Part shown: positions 1 to 7,520 of the stretch, piece after piece
Layout of the letters: each line of letters begins with the position of its first letter
Numbering within the stretch: the stretch's first letter is position 1
NCBI GenBank assembly: GCA_035471785.1
Contig: DATIPQ010000113.1
Location: 1-45,039 of the forward strand
Direction: 5' to 3'
Source: Acidobacteriota bacterium
Lineage (GTDB): Bacteria > Acidobacteriota > UBA6911 > RPQK01 > DATIPO01
Length of the DNA stretch: 45,039 nucleotides
Translations under genes and position numbers: made by a program
Notes under the pieces: model-generated
Told to the model about the DNA's origin: nothing
Database searches by the model: none
What the model saw: only the letters and a program-made list of their open reading frames with translations

Positions 1-690
1 CTCCCGGTTTCTTGGCGCGGGACCATCGCCCAGTACGTCGGTCGTCTCCACCGCCTCCACCACGGCAAGCGCGAAGTACGAGTGTATGATTATGCCGACC
101 TCAATGTCCCCATGCTTAGCCGGATGTTCGACCGCCGCTGCGGCGGATACGAGGCGGTCGGCTACCGCATCCTGCTTCCGGGAAGCGCGGTGGCCGGCTG
201 GCCGACGGAAGTCCCCCTGCCCATCGATCCGCAATGGAAGTCTCAATACGCAGCCAGCGTTCAGCGGCTGATTCGCGACGGCGTGGACGCCCCGTTAGCG
301 GATCTCTTCGCCCAAGCGACCAGGCCCGTTTCAGCCAAGAGAGATGGAATCGCCCGCGCCCGCAGCGCCACCGAAGCCTTCCTCTACCGCCGCCTGGAAT
401 CCCTTCCAGAGACATCAGGACGCTTCCGTCTCAACGCCAACTTACCCATTCCCTTCGACAGCAGGGGGCAAATGGAGGTGGACCTGCTCTGCCAAGAGGC
501 CCGCTTGGCCGTCGAACTCGACGGGGCCCAGCACCTCGACAACGTGGAGGCCTATCGCCGTGACCGCAAAAAGGACATGCTGCTCCAAGAGGAGGGCTAC
601 CTCGTCCTGCGTTTCCTCGCCGAAGACGTCGGCACTCACCTCGACCGCGTCCTGGACGCCATCCTCCGCGCCCTCACCTCCCGCTCCTGA
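1..690 (+). CDS. SF2 helicase C-terminus fused to DUF559 nuclease domain (5' truncated by window)
   Basis: The frame is open from base 1, so the gene begins outside the window and only the last 229 residues are seen. Residues ~11-18 read QYVGRLHR, the arginine-finger motif VI of superfamily 2 helicases. It is followed by REVRVYDYADLNVPML, which I recognise from the tail of the DEAD/DEAH helicases found in TOTE-type conflict proteins. From about residue 120 a DUF559/Vsr-like PD-(D/E)XK fold follows, with a glutamate in ATEAFLYRR, EVDLL, AVELDGAQH and a terminal GYLVLRFLAEDV. The inferred role is an NTP-driven defence or mobile-element nuclease acting on DNA. The GTG at 82 is an internal codon, not the start, because motif VI lies upstream of it. 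The 3' end is partly duplicated at 1,756. Family calls for both domains are fairly sure; the link to TOTE systems is an inference because the N-terminal part is not in view. Confidence 0.8.
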   Translation, partial: LPVSWRGTIAQYVGRLHRLHHGKREVRVYDYADLNVPMLSRMFDRRCGGYEAVGYRILLPGSAVAGWPTEVPLPIDPQWKSQYAASVQRLIRDGVDAPLADLFAQATRPVSAKRDGIARARSATEAFLYRRLESLPETSGRFRLNANLPIPFDSRGQMEVDLLCQEARLAVELDGAQHLDNVEAYRRDRKKDMLLQEEGYLVLRFLAEDVGTHLDRVLDAILRALTSRS

Positions 691-716
691 CTTGCTTCGA
701 GAGTCACTACGACGGA

Positions 717-731
717 CCTTGGTTTCCAAGG
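717..731 (+). terminator. Small hairpin after the helicase-nuclease gene
   Basis: CCTTGG and CCAAGG pair around a TTT loop, 26 nt after the stop codon. The stem is only 6 bp and no T-run follows, so a terminator role is weakly supported. Confidence 0.25.
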
Positions 732-843
732 CGGATCTGTACTACAAGTTAGGAGGTAACCTCGGTCAAACCCCTTTGAACACTGGGTTTTCCACGGCCC
801 TGGGAACGCACTGTAGATGTGCATCCAGAGGGAGTATTCCTGA

Positions 844-1149
844 TTAGTTACCGGACAGCATCGAGCGAAGCCGAGGCAGCAGGGTCGGGAGGTCGGTGCG
901 AATGGTCTGCCAGATGATGGAGAGATCGACGCCGAAATACTCATGGGTGAGGATATTCCGCATCGCACTCATCTCGATCCACGGAAGATCGCTGTTTTTG
1001 GATCGTACCTCGGACGGCATGTAGCGGGCGGCCTCTCCGATCACTTGAAGGTTTCGAACAACCGCATCTACCGTCTTCCTGTCAGCCTGAAAATCCTCGA
1101 AGTTCAAACCGTCGGTAAACCCCAGGATTGCTTCTGCCGACTCGATCAT
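844..1149 (-). CDS. hepT: HepT-like (DUF86) protein, 5' truncated
   Basis: This 101-residue all-helical protein matches HepT, the HEPN ribonuclease toxin of the MntA-HepT (DUF4433/DUF86) toxin-antitoxin family. The diagnostic Rx4HxY motif is intact (R64, H69, Y71 in RNILTHEYF), and DRKTVDAVVRNLQVIGEAA is typical. Upstream of the ATG the frame continues as GWRLRIEN, which matches the normal HepT N-terminus. It then runs into the MITE-like repeat with no ATG before a stop at 1,201. The native start has therefore been lost, and translation would have to begin at the internal ATG. HepT normally sits next to an MntA nucleotidyltransferase that AMPylates the tyrosine; none is present here. It is likely a relic, although the catalytic motif survives. 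The family call is firm; activity is doubtful. Confidence 0.8.
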   Translation of the reverse strand: MIESAEAILGFTDGLNFEDFQADRKTVDAVVRNLQVIGEAARYMPSEVRSKNSDLPWIEMSAMRNILTHEYFGVDLSIIWQTIRTDLPTLLPRLRSMLSGN

Positions 1150-1189
1150 GTTCTCGATTCGCAGCCGCCATCCTCTAGGCGGGTGTGTC

Positions 1190-1369
1190 CTGCTTTTAGG
1201 TCAGAAACCTTGTGGCAGAAAGCCCAGGAATAGGGGGCTTGCGCCCATTCAACGGGTGGGGAATCCGCAAATTCTGCGCAGGAACCTATCTACGCTCGGT
1301 TCCGCCTGTGCTTATAAACAATTGTAAACAAACAACTTACAGGAACGGCGTCACCTGATCCCAAAGCAG
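1190..1369. mobile_element. MITE-like element, copy 1
   Basis: The 180-bp non-coding element starts CTGCTTTTAGGTCAG and ends CTGATCCCAAAGCAG. The two ends are imperfect terminal inverted repeats, 12 of 15 matching. By eye it aligns over its whole length with the copy at 4,082-4,264 at roughly four bases in five. The similarity continues about 8 bp to the left into GGTGT. An internal TTGTAA/TTACAG hairpin lies near the right end. There is no open frame, so it would need a transposase supplied in trans. It abuts the truncated 5' end of hepT. No clear target-site duplication was found. Confidence 0.6.
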
Positions 1370-1572
1370 AAGGTAGGAATTCGCCTAAATATGCGAGAAT
1401 TAAGCCTTTTGTTTTCAACCACTTGGGAGGCGCTGTGTTGAAGTCTGTCGAACTCTGTGGTTCCTGGGTGCACTCACCAGCTACAATTCTATCTACAGTC
1501 GGACAGGCAGTGATTTCAGTTCGCTCGCAAAGTTAGATCACGATATGCGACGGATGCGTAAGCCTGGATTAC

Positions 1573-1754
1573 TCATTTACCGAGTTCAGGAACTGAAAGC
1601 CCGCGGCAGATCTTATGGGGGGGGCAAGCCGGTTAGGTATTTCGGGGTGTCGCGGTACAGCCTCGACTTCACCGGTCTGGGGATTCGTCCACAACGAATG
1701 CGAGACCCCTTCGCGCTTCAGGTGACAACCGTGACGGCGGAGATGACACAGAAA
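1573..1754 (-). pseudogene. hicA: hicA toxin remnant, frameshifted and 5' truncated
   Basis: On the minus strand the segment reads HLRRHGCHLKREGVSHSLW, then TGEVEAVPRHPEIPNRLA. This is the HicA double-stranded-RNA-binding-like mRNA interferase fold with its catalytic-histidine region GVSHSLW. A run of eight cytosines on the minus strand (1,617-1,624) then breaks the frame. In the next frame the expected C-terminus KICRGLSVPELGK resumes and stops at 1,573-1,575. The N-terminus ends abruptly at about 1,754, where the plus-strand DUF559 tail copy begins, so the start codon is gone. No HicB antitoxin is recognisable on either side. The HicA identity rests on motif recognition and is fairly strong; it cannot make a normal toxin as it stands. 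Confidence 0.7.
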
Positions 1755-1755
1755 A

Positions 1756-1821
1756 GACGTTGGCACCCATCTCGACTGCGTCCTTGACGCCATCCTTCGC
1801 GCCTTCACACCCCGCTCCTGA
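1756..1821 (+). pseudogene. Duplicate of the DUF559 gene 3' end
   Basis: These 22 codons encode DVGTHLDCVLDAILRAFTPR plus a final serine and a TGA. They match the last 22 codons of the helicase-DUF559 gene (625-690) at all but three residues. Similarity weakens but continues past the stop for about 30 bp (ACGGATCTTGGTT against ACGGACCTTGGTT). There is an in-frame stop 9 bases before it, so nothing longer is encoded. It is a fragment of a related gene or a partial duplication joined to the hicA remnant. Confidence 0.65.
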
Positions 1822-2253
1822 AGGCCAGTACCACGGATCTTGGTTGGGTTCGCCCAAATACGTTCGGCGACGACAAATTTGTCGGGACAGCTCGCATGAG
1901 ACGTCCGGGCACAGGCGTTTGCGAAACCCGAAGGTACGATTTAGAGGGCCTCAGGTGTGGGCGAGTGTGGTCGCGACAGGCTGACTTATTGACGCTGCAT
2001 TCCCTGCCTAGTCAAGGGTCGCCCCGCGACATTGCAATTGTCATCCTGCAGGGGTGCTTAACTCTGCAGGTAAACTTCTCAATCTAAAATTTGCACTACT
2101 TGACTCTGGTTTACACCCATCCAATTGCAGTATCATGATAAGATCAAGGTTGCATGAGGAGAACATTTCAACTATAGAGACTTGGCAGATTACGCGGATA
2201 GATAGGTCGGCGGACAGATATTCGAACATGGCAGAAAGCGGATTTTGGGATTG

Positions 2254-2997
2254 ATGAAAAGTAATTGCATTACTAGTTTCTGTCTGGCAGTTATCCCCCT
2301 TCTCATGGCGTCGGACCAGTTACTTGGGCAAAGCCGTATGCGCGGTGTGTGCCGTTTCGAAGTCCAGTTGGTCAATCAAGACCGGCGCATCACTGGCCAT
2401 CATCTCAGCGCCGAGTGTGGCGGCATTCACAGTGCCCCGTTCGGCAATTGGGGAGTTGAGTCGACGCTCGGCGAGAAACGCAATTCTCGTCAGTTTGACG
2501 GCTGGAAACTCTCCGGCGGTTTTTTTCAGTGGAATAGCTGCACTTCAGACACTACCAAGTTTCCGACAGGCTGCGACGCACCGAAAGGACCCTTTTACAA
2601 TTCGGCGGCTTGCACGCAGCAGTTCTCGGACGAAGGTACTCCTAGTGGCTGGGACATCCATGCGGGTGTGTCCCCGAATGTCGCCATCCTGGACTTCGAC
2701 GTACCTTGCCCGAATGGAATCGACGGCGGGTGCAAGTCAATGGAGTTGTGCGCGGTTGCTGTGGAGAATCATTTCATGGATCTGTTCGAGCTCGACCCGG
2801 CGTCTCCAGATACGCAGGTTGGACGATTGGAATTCGGAACGCAGAGCGCCCCTGCGATGTGTGCTACGGAAGAATGCTGCGAGAGTTCGATTTCGCCCTG
2901 GAAGAGCGCCACTGATAATTCCAGCGGCATCTCGGCACAAGCGGCCATATATGTCCGAAATGGAAGATTTCTGGATCTTTACGGTCTATGCAACTGA
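2254..2997 (+). CDS. Secreted cysteine-rich protein of unknown function
   Basis: I do not recognise this 247-residue protein. It begins with a basic residue and a hydrophobic stretch (MKSNCITSFCLAVIPLLMAS) ending near LLGQS, a plausible Sec signal peptide. The mature part has many cysteines in pairs or close spacing (ECGG, NSCTSD, TGCD, AACTQ, PCPNGIDGGCKS, MELCA, MCATEECCES), which suggests disulfide bonds and an extracellular site. The ATG at 2,254 is preferred to a TTG at 2,245 because the signal sequence starts there; the ribosome binding site is weak. It lies 36 bp upstream of another signal-peptide gene, so the two may be expressed together. Both sit between the two MITE-like copies in the less GC-rich island. 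Being a real gene is likely; function is unknown. Confidence 0.6.
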   Translation: MKSNCITSFCLAVIPLLMASDQLLGQSRMRGVCRFEVQLVNQDRRITGHHLSAECGGIHSAPFGNWGVESTLGEKRNSRQFDGWKLSGGFFQWNSCTSDTTKFPTGCDAPKGPFYNSAACTQQFSDEGTPSGWDIHAGVSPNVAILDFDVPCPNGIDGGCKSMELCAVAVENHFMDLFELDPASPDTQVGRLEFGTQSAPAMCATEECCESSISPWKSATDNSSGISAQAAIYVRNGRFLDLYGLCN

Positions 2998-3033
2998 CTG
3001 ACATTTTGCTAGGCATGATGCGGAGTCGATCCA

Positions 3034-4014
3034 ATGAAAACCACGAGCCGTTCTTGGGGCTTTAGGGTCACCATAATCCTAGTCCAACTTGCCTTCGGGA
3101 TCTCGGCTTTCGCTCAGGTGTCAGGCTCGATCAGCGTTCAGGTCGTGGATGCTGAGACTCAGGTGCCGGTGAGGTATGCGAAAGTGTCGCTCATCGAGAT
3201 TCGCGGCCCCGCGGCACCAATGCCTGACCCGTCGCAGACCGCTTTCCTACCGCTCGTGCGCACCTGTGGCACCCGAGTTCCCTGGTGCTTTTTCGAAGCC
3301 GAGAAGATAGAGGTGGCCGTGCGCACGAAGGGAATGCTGGTGCTAGCTCAGAGTGAGGGTTATGCGTTCGCAGCGCGCAGGATCGTTCGCTCTGCCAAAC
3401 CAGCGACGATGACAATGAGACTCAAGCCGCCCATCGTTGTTGAAGGCGTCGTCCGTACACAGGATGGCGTGCCTGTAAACAGCGCCGAAGTGGGGATCGT
3501 CTACGACGACCAGCAACTGAACTGGGCGACCTTCGGCCTTCCCTACGGCGGAGTGCTGACCAACGAAGACGGTTCTTTTTCCACGCTTGCCTCCGCCGAC
3601 TATCCTTTTGCCGTCGAGGTCTTCCATGAACGGTTCCTGCCAGTCATCACACTCGTCAAGCGTTGGGCGCAAGCACCGCGGGCGATTGCTCCCGCGCCAA
3701 TCGAGATCACGCTAGCGGAAGGGGCGGTCGTGTCGGGCCGAGTGTTGGATTCCCAGGAGCGCGCTCTCGCCGGACTGCGGGTCATCCTGAGTTCAAAATC
3801 GAGGACAATTCCGCTGCCAAAGTCGCGCGCATTCGCCCGGGCCCTGGACCGGGAAACGGTTTCTGCAGCGGATGGCTCGTTTGTCTTCCGGGGCGTCGGC
3901 AGCGGAGAGTTCTCGATCACAGTCGGCACCTCCCTCGGAACCGAGGCAATAAAGACACTACACGTCGACGAAGGGGATCAGTCGCTAATGATCAGGTTGC
4001 CGCATCGCAACTAA
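3034..4014 (+). CDS. Secreted carboxypeptidase-regulatory-like (beta-sandwich) protein
   Basis: The 326-residue protein has a signal peptide ending near ISAFAQ. Three repeated beta-sandwich units of the CarboxypepD-regulatory-like type follow. Their boundaries are marked by SGSISVQVVDAETQVPVRYAK (~30-50), VVEGVVRTQDGVPVNSAEV (~134-152) and VVSGRVLDSQERALAGLRV (~232-250). The last is followed by the typical TVSAADGSFVFRGVGSGEFSI turn. Such domains are common in exported Acidobacteriota proteins and usually mediate binding or structural roles. No catalytic residues are evident. The gene follows the cysteine-rich secreted gene by 36 bp and ends just before the second MITE-like copy. Domain assignment is fairly sure; the biological role is not known. 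Confidence 0.75.
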   Translation: MKTTSRSWGFRVTIILVQLAFGISAFAQVSGSISVQVVDAETQVPVRYAKVSLIEIRGPAAPMPDPSQTAFLPLVRTCGTRVPWCFFEAEKIEVAVRTKGMLVLAQSEGYAFAARRIVRSAKPATMTMRLKPPIVVEGVVRTQDGVPVNSAEVGIVYDDQQLNWATFGLPYGGVLTNEDGSFSTLASADYPFAVEVFHERFLPVITLVKRWAQAPRAIAPAPIEITLAEGAVVSGRVLDSQERALAGLRVILSSKSRTIPLPKSRAFARALDRETVSAADGSFVFRGVGSGEFSITVGTSLGTEAIKTLHVDEGDQSLMIRLPHRN

Positions 4015-4073
4015 GGCGTGACGAGTGTAACCAATATGTACGCCCGCCCGCCCACTCGGAACCCTATCTGACA

Positions 4074-4104
4074 GGTGTTTTCTGCTTTTAGATCAGAAAA
4101 CACC
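4074..4104. repeat. Perfect 11-bp hairpin at the left end of MITE copy 2
   Basis: GGTGTTTTCTG and CAGAAAACACC form a perfect 11-bp stem around the 9-nt loop CTTTTAGAT. The matching arms in copy 1 are degenerate. No T-run follows, so it is probably part of the element's end rather than a terminator. Confidence 0.55.
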
Positions 4105-4264
4105 GAGGCAGAAAGTCCGGAAATAGCGGGTTTGCGTCCGGTCAACGGGTGGGAAATCTGCAAATTCTGCGCGGGAACCTATCTACACTCGCTGATCAGT
4201 CTGTGCCCATAAACCACTGTAAAAAAACAACTTACAGGCACGGCGCCACCTGATCCCAAAGCAG
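4082..4264. mobile_element. MITE-like element, copy 2
   Basis: This is a 183-bp copy of the element at 1,190-1,369 in the same orientation. The ends CTGCTTTTAGATCAG and CTGATCCCAAAGCAG are inverted repeats matching at 13 of 15 positions. An internal CTGTAA (4,217-4,222) pairs with TTACAG (4,232-4,237). Together the two copies bracket the hicA remnant, the DUF559 tail and two secreted-protein genes in a composite-transposon-like arrangement. Confidence 0.6.
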
Positions 4265-4332
4265 GACCCGCAAAATCCCGCGGACGCTTGGAGGTTGAGT
4301 TCCTTGTGGCTTGCAGGCTTGGATATGGGGTG

Positions 4333-7300
4333 TTATGTGGCTGGGGCAGGGTCGGTGGTTGAGGTGGGGGCGGGCTTGGTTCGGCTCTTGAACCAGGCCT
4401 CGCGAAGCCACAGGGCCAATATGTCGAGCAGGCGGTAGACCGTGGGCAGGGCTATCAGGGTCAGGACGGTTGAGGCGGCCAGGCCGCCGATCACGGTGCG
4501 GGCCATGGGGAAGTAGCGGAGGCCGAAGACGCCCGTGGTGCCCAGGGCCAGGGGAATCATTCCCACGATGGTGGTGGCGGCGGTCATGAGGATGGGGCGG
4601 AAGCGCTCGCAGCATCCCTCGATGATAGCCTCGCGGCGGGCCAGCCCCTCCCGGCGGCGGTTGTTGACGTGGTCGATGAGAACAATGCCGTTGTTGACCA
4701 CGATGCCGATCAGGATCAATGACCCAAGGAAGGCCATCAGGTTGAAAGGTGTGCCCGTCAGGTAGAAGAACCACACCACTCCAGGCCATGCCAGCAACAG
4801 CGAGATCATGATGGCGAGGGGGTGAGTGAAGGACTCGAAGAGGGAAGCCATCACCAGGTAGACCATAAAGACGGCCAATAAAAGGTTGAAGAAGAACTCA
4901 GCTTCCTGATTCTCCTGCTCGATGGTCTGGAATCCGAAGCTCCAGGAGTAGCCCTCGGGGAAGCTGATGGACTCAAACGTCTCGCGGATAGACGACTTGC
5001 CCTCCTCGGTGTCGCCTCCCGTGTAGTTGATGAACATGCTGGTGAAGGTGCGGCGGTTTTCGCGGCGGATCGAACCCGGTGTCTTGACGATCTGGAGATC
5101 GGCGATCTGAGCCAGGCGGATCTCTTCACCATCAGGCCCGCCGCCCACCACGATCGAGAGCAGATCGTCAAGGTCTTCGCGGTCGGTGGGCTGCAGACTC
5201 ACCCAAACCTCGACCTCGCCCTGTTCCGAGCGGAAGCTGCGAAGCTGCTGCCCCCGGATCACAATGCTGAGGATGCCGGCCACCGACTCGGGAAAGATCC
5301 CGAACTCGCGGGCCTTGACCCGGTCCAGCACCAATTGCACTTCCTGCTCGGCCTCGTCGACGCCGGTGTAGATCTCGGCGAATTCGTCCTTTTGCGACAG
5401 CCCGCGCTTGGCCTCCATCACCAACTCGCGCAGCCGCCGCGGATTCTCGCCGTAGACGCTGACGCTCAAGAACTGGCGGTTCTCGGCTCCCTCTTGCTGT
5501 CCCAGCCTGATGTCGGCACCCGGAATCACCGGCAAGCCCTCCGAGATGGACTTGCGGATGTCGGCCACCTCGTCCTGAGCCACCTTGTCTTCGTCGAAGT
5601 AGATCCGGGTGTTGGCGGCATTGTTGGTGTAGAAGCTGTAAACGTTCTCGATGCCGAACTTGTCGCGGTTGCCCAGCAGGAAGCGTTCCACCGGCTCCAC
5701 GTAATCGCTCTCGATCTTCTGGTAGTGGTAGTTCTCGCTGAACTCGTACTCCACCATCAAGTCCCGCATGTCCTGGGCGTCGATGCTGGTGTCCCTGAGC
5801 TGGGAGGCGGGATAGAAGGTGGCCAGCAGAATGACAATGATGGCGCTCACGGTCCAGACCGGATGACGCAGCGTCCAATCCAGCAGCTTGGCGTAGCGGT
5901 CGCGGATCTTGTCGACCCAGGTCTTTCCAGCACCCTTGCGCGCCGATTCCGCCTCTGAGCTGAGGCGCAGGCGGAAGAAGCGCGCCAGTCCCATGGGGAT
6001 CAAGGTCAGCGAGACGAAGAGCGAGCACAAGAGGGTGATCATGATGGCGATGCCGGCATGGCTCAGGAAAAGGGTGAAAATGGTCTCGCGTCCGAAGACC
6101 AGAGGCACGAAGATGATGATGGACGTCAGGGTCGAGGCCACCACCGCACGCACCACCCCCTGAGTACCCGTAATCGAGGCCTGGACGCGGTGCATGCCCT
6201 TTTCCAGGTTGCTGTAGATGGATTCCAGCACCACCACGGCGTTGTCGACCAGCATCCCGGTCGAGAGCATCAAACCCATCATGGAGAGCACGTTGAGGCT
6301 GTTGCCCAAGAGATAGAGGAAGCCCACGGCGGAGAGGATCGAGAAGGGGATGCTGAGGCCGATGGCCAGGGTGGCGCCCAGCTTGCGCAGAAAGAGAAAG
6401 AGCACGATAATGGCCAGCACCGCTCCCACCGTCCCGGCGTTGAGCAGTCCGTGCAGGGATTCGGTGATCTCGGCCCCGGCGTCATGCCACACCAGCACCT
6501 CGATACCCTGCAGGGCCGGATCTTCGTTGATCTCTTTGATGGCTTCCTGGATGCGGGCCACCGTTTCCACCGTATTGGCGTCGGAGGCCTTGCGGATGGC
6601 CAGACCGATGGCGAATTCGCCGTTGAGGTGACGCCCGTAGGCCGACTCGGGGTTGATCAAGTCGATTTCGGCGATGTCTTCCAGCAGCAGTCCGCGCTCG
6701 TTGACGGGAAAGCGGCGCAATTCCTCCAGAGAACCGACGCTGCCGTCGGTGATGACCCCGTAGCGGACGCCGGCATCTTCGATGCGCCCCAGAGAAACGT
6801 TGAAATTGGTGCCGTCGAGCTTGTCGAAGAGCGCTCCGATGTCGACGCCGTACTTCTTGACGTCGTCCAGGCGCAAGTCGATGTCGATACGCTGGCGCGC
6901 CACCCCGTCGATGCTGACGTCGCCGACTCCTGGAATGCGTTCCAGGGGCCGCTTGATCTTGACGTCCAGCAGTTCGTACTGACCGCGCAGATCACGGCCC
7001 GAAGCGATGCGTCCCTCGATGATGGGAATGTCGTCGGTGTTGAAGTTCTGAACGAATACGTCGCGCAGGTCTTCAGGCAGCTCGCCCCTGATCTGATCGA
7101 CCTTTTCCCGAACCTCGGCCCGCATCACGTCGATGTCCTGCCCCAGGGTGAACTCCAAGGCGATTTGCGCGTTGTCGGCGCTGGAACGCGAGGTGATGCG
7201 CCGGACGTTGGGGATGGTCGCGAGAACCTCTTCCAGAGGACGCGTGATCTCTTCCTGCACCTGTTCGGGCGTGGCGTTGGGATAAGGCGCCACCACCACG

Positions 7301-7488
7301 ATGAAGGGCGCGTTGATGGAAGGCAGCAGAACCAGCGGGATCTTGCTCACCGAGACCGCGCCCAGCACCAAAAAGGAGATGAGCAGCATGCACACCGTAA
7401 CCGGAAAGCGGATCGAGAAACTGGAGATCCAGGTGCCCGTCCGGCCTTCCTTGTTTTCGTCTTTGCTGGAGAACTTCGACATGCTCAT
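4333..7488 (-). CDS. RND efflux permease (second of a tandem pair)
   Basis: This is a 1,051-residue inner-membrane permease of the AcrB-like resistance-nodulation-division family, driven by proton import. It has a first membrane helix near residues 28-50 (FPVTVCMLLISFLVLGAVSV) followed by a porter domain. The TM4 proton-relay motif is GMLVDNAVVVLE, with a single aspartate (D415) followed by asparagine. A second half repeats the layout and ends RTVIGGLAASTVLTLIALPT. The ATG at 7,488 is chosen because GGAAGAG sits just upstream; a TTG at 7,524 would extend into the upstream gene. It starts 32 bp after the other permease ends, so the two are co-transcribed. A paired set with one fusion protein recalls MdtBC heteromeric pumps. 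The substrate cannot be told from sequence. Confidence 0.92.
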   Translation of the reverse strand: MSMSKFSSKDENKEGRTGTWISSFSIRFPVTVCMLLISFLVLGAVSVSKIPLVLLPSINAPFIVVVAPYPNATPEQVQEEITRPLEEVLATIPNVRRITSRSSADNAQIALEFTLGQDIDVMRAEVREKVDQIRGELPEDLRDVFVQNFNTDDIPIIEGRIASGRDLRGQYELLDVKIKRPLERIPGVGDVSIDGVARQRIDIDLRLDDVKKYGVDIGALFDKLDGTNFNVSLGRIEDAGVRYGVITDGSVGSLEELRRFPVNERGLLLEDIAEIDLINPESAYGRHLNGEFAIGLAIRKASDANTVETVARIQEAIKEINEDPALQGIEVLVWHDAGAEITESLHGLLNAGTVGAVLAIIVLFLFLRKLGATLAIGLSIPFSILSAVGFLYLLGNSLNVLSMMGLMLSTGMLVDNAVVVLESIYSNLEKGMHRVQASITGTQGVVRAVVASTLTSIIIFVPLVFGRETIFTLFLSHAGIAIMITLLCSLFVSLTLIPMGLARFFRLRLSSEAESARKGAGKTWVDKIRDRYAKLLDWTLRHPVWTVSAIIVILLATFYPASQLRDTSIDAQDMRDLMVEYEFSENYHYQKIESDYVEPVERFLLGNRDKFGIENVYSFYTNNAANTRIYFDEDKVAQDEVADIRKSISEGLPVIPGADIRLGQQEGAENRQFLSVSVYGENPRRLRELVMEAKRGLSQKDEFAEIYTGVDEAEQEVQLVLDRVKAREFGIFPESVAGILSIVIRGQQLRSFRSEQGEVEVWVSLQPTDREDLDDLLSIVVGGGPDGEEIRLAQIADLQIVKTPGSIRRENRRTFTSMFINYTGGDTEEGKSSIRETFESISFPEGYSWSFGFQTIEQENQEAEFFFNLLLAVFMVYLVMASLFESFTHPLAIMISLLLAWPGVVWFFYLTGTPFNLMAFLGSLILIGIVVNNGIVLIDHVNNRRREGLARREAIIEGCCERFRPILMTAATTIVGMIPLALGTTGVFGLRYFPMARTVIGGLAASTVLTLIALPTVYRLLDILALWLREAWFKSRTKPAPTSTTDPAPAT

Positions 7489-7520
7489 TTCTCTTCCATA
7501 GCCTTCAGAGCCGGCCCGCT

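Larger units (their letters stand above)
1370..2253. other. Decayed non-coding stretch with gene remnants
   Basis: Apart from the hicA remnant and the DUF559 tail copy listed separately, no credible gene is visible on either strand. The base composition is visibly more AT-rich than the rest of the window, especially 2,040-2,250. A 14-bp perfect palindrome, CGACAAATTTGTCG, lies at 1,871-1,884. The overall pattern is that of a graveyard of accessory genes. Confidence 0.5.
4015..4332. other. Intergenic region holding MITE copy 2
   Basis: These 318 bp separate the secreted-protein gene from the 3' end of the RND operon. Apart from the repeat listed separately I see no coding sequence. Confidence 0.5.

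Noticed and set aside
1545-1787. 80-codon plus-strand frame over the hicA remnant
   Set aside because: The minus strand carries recognisable HicA sequence; the plus translation resembles nothing.
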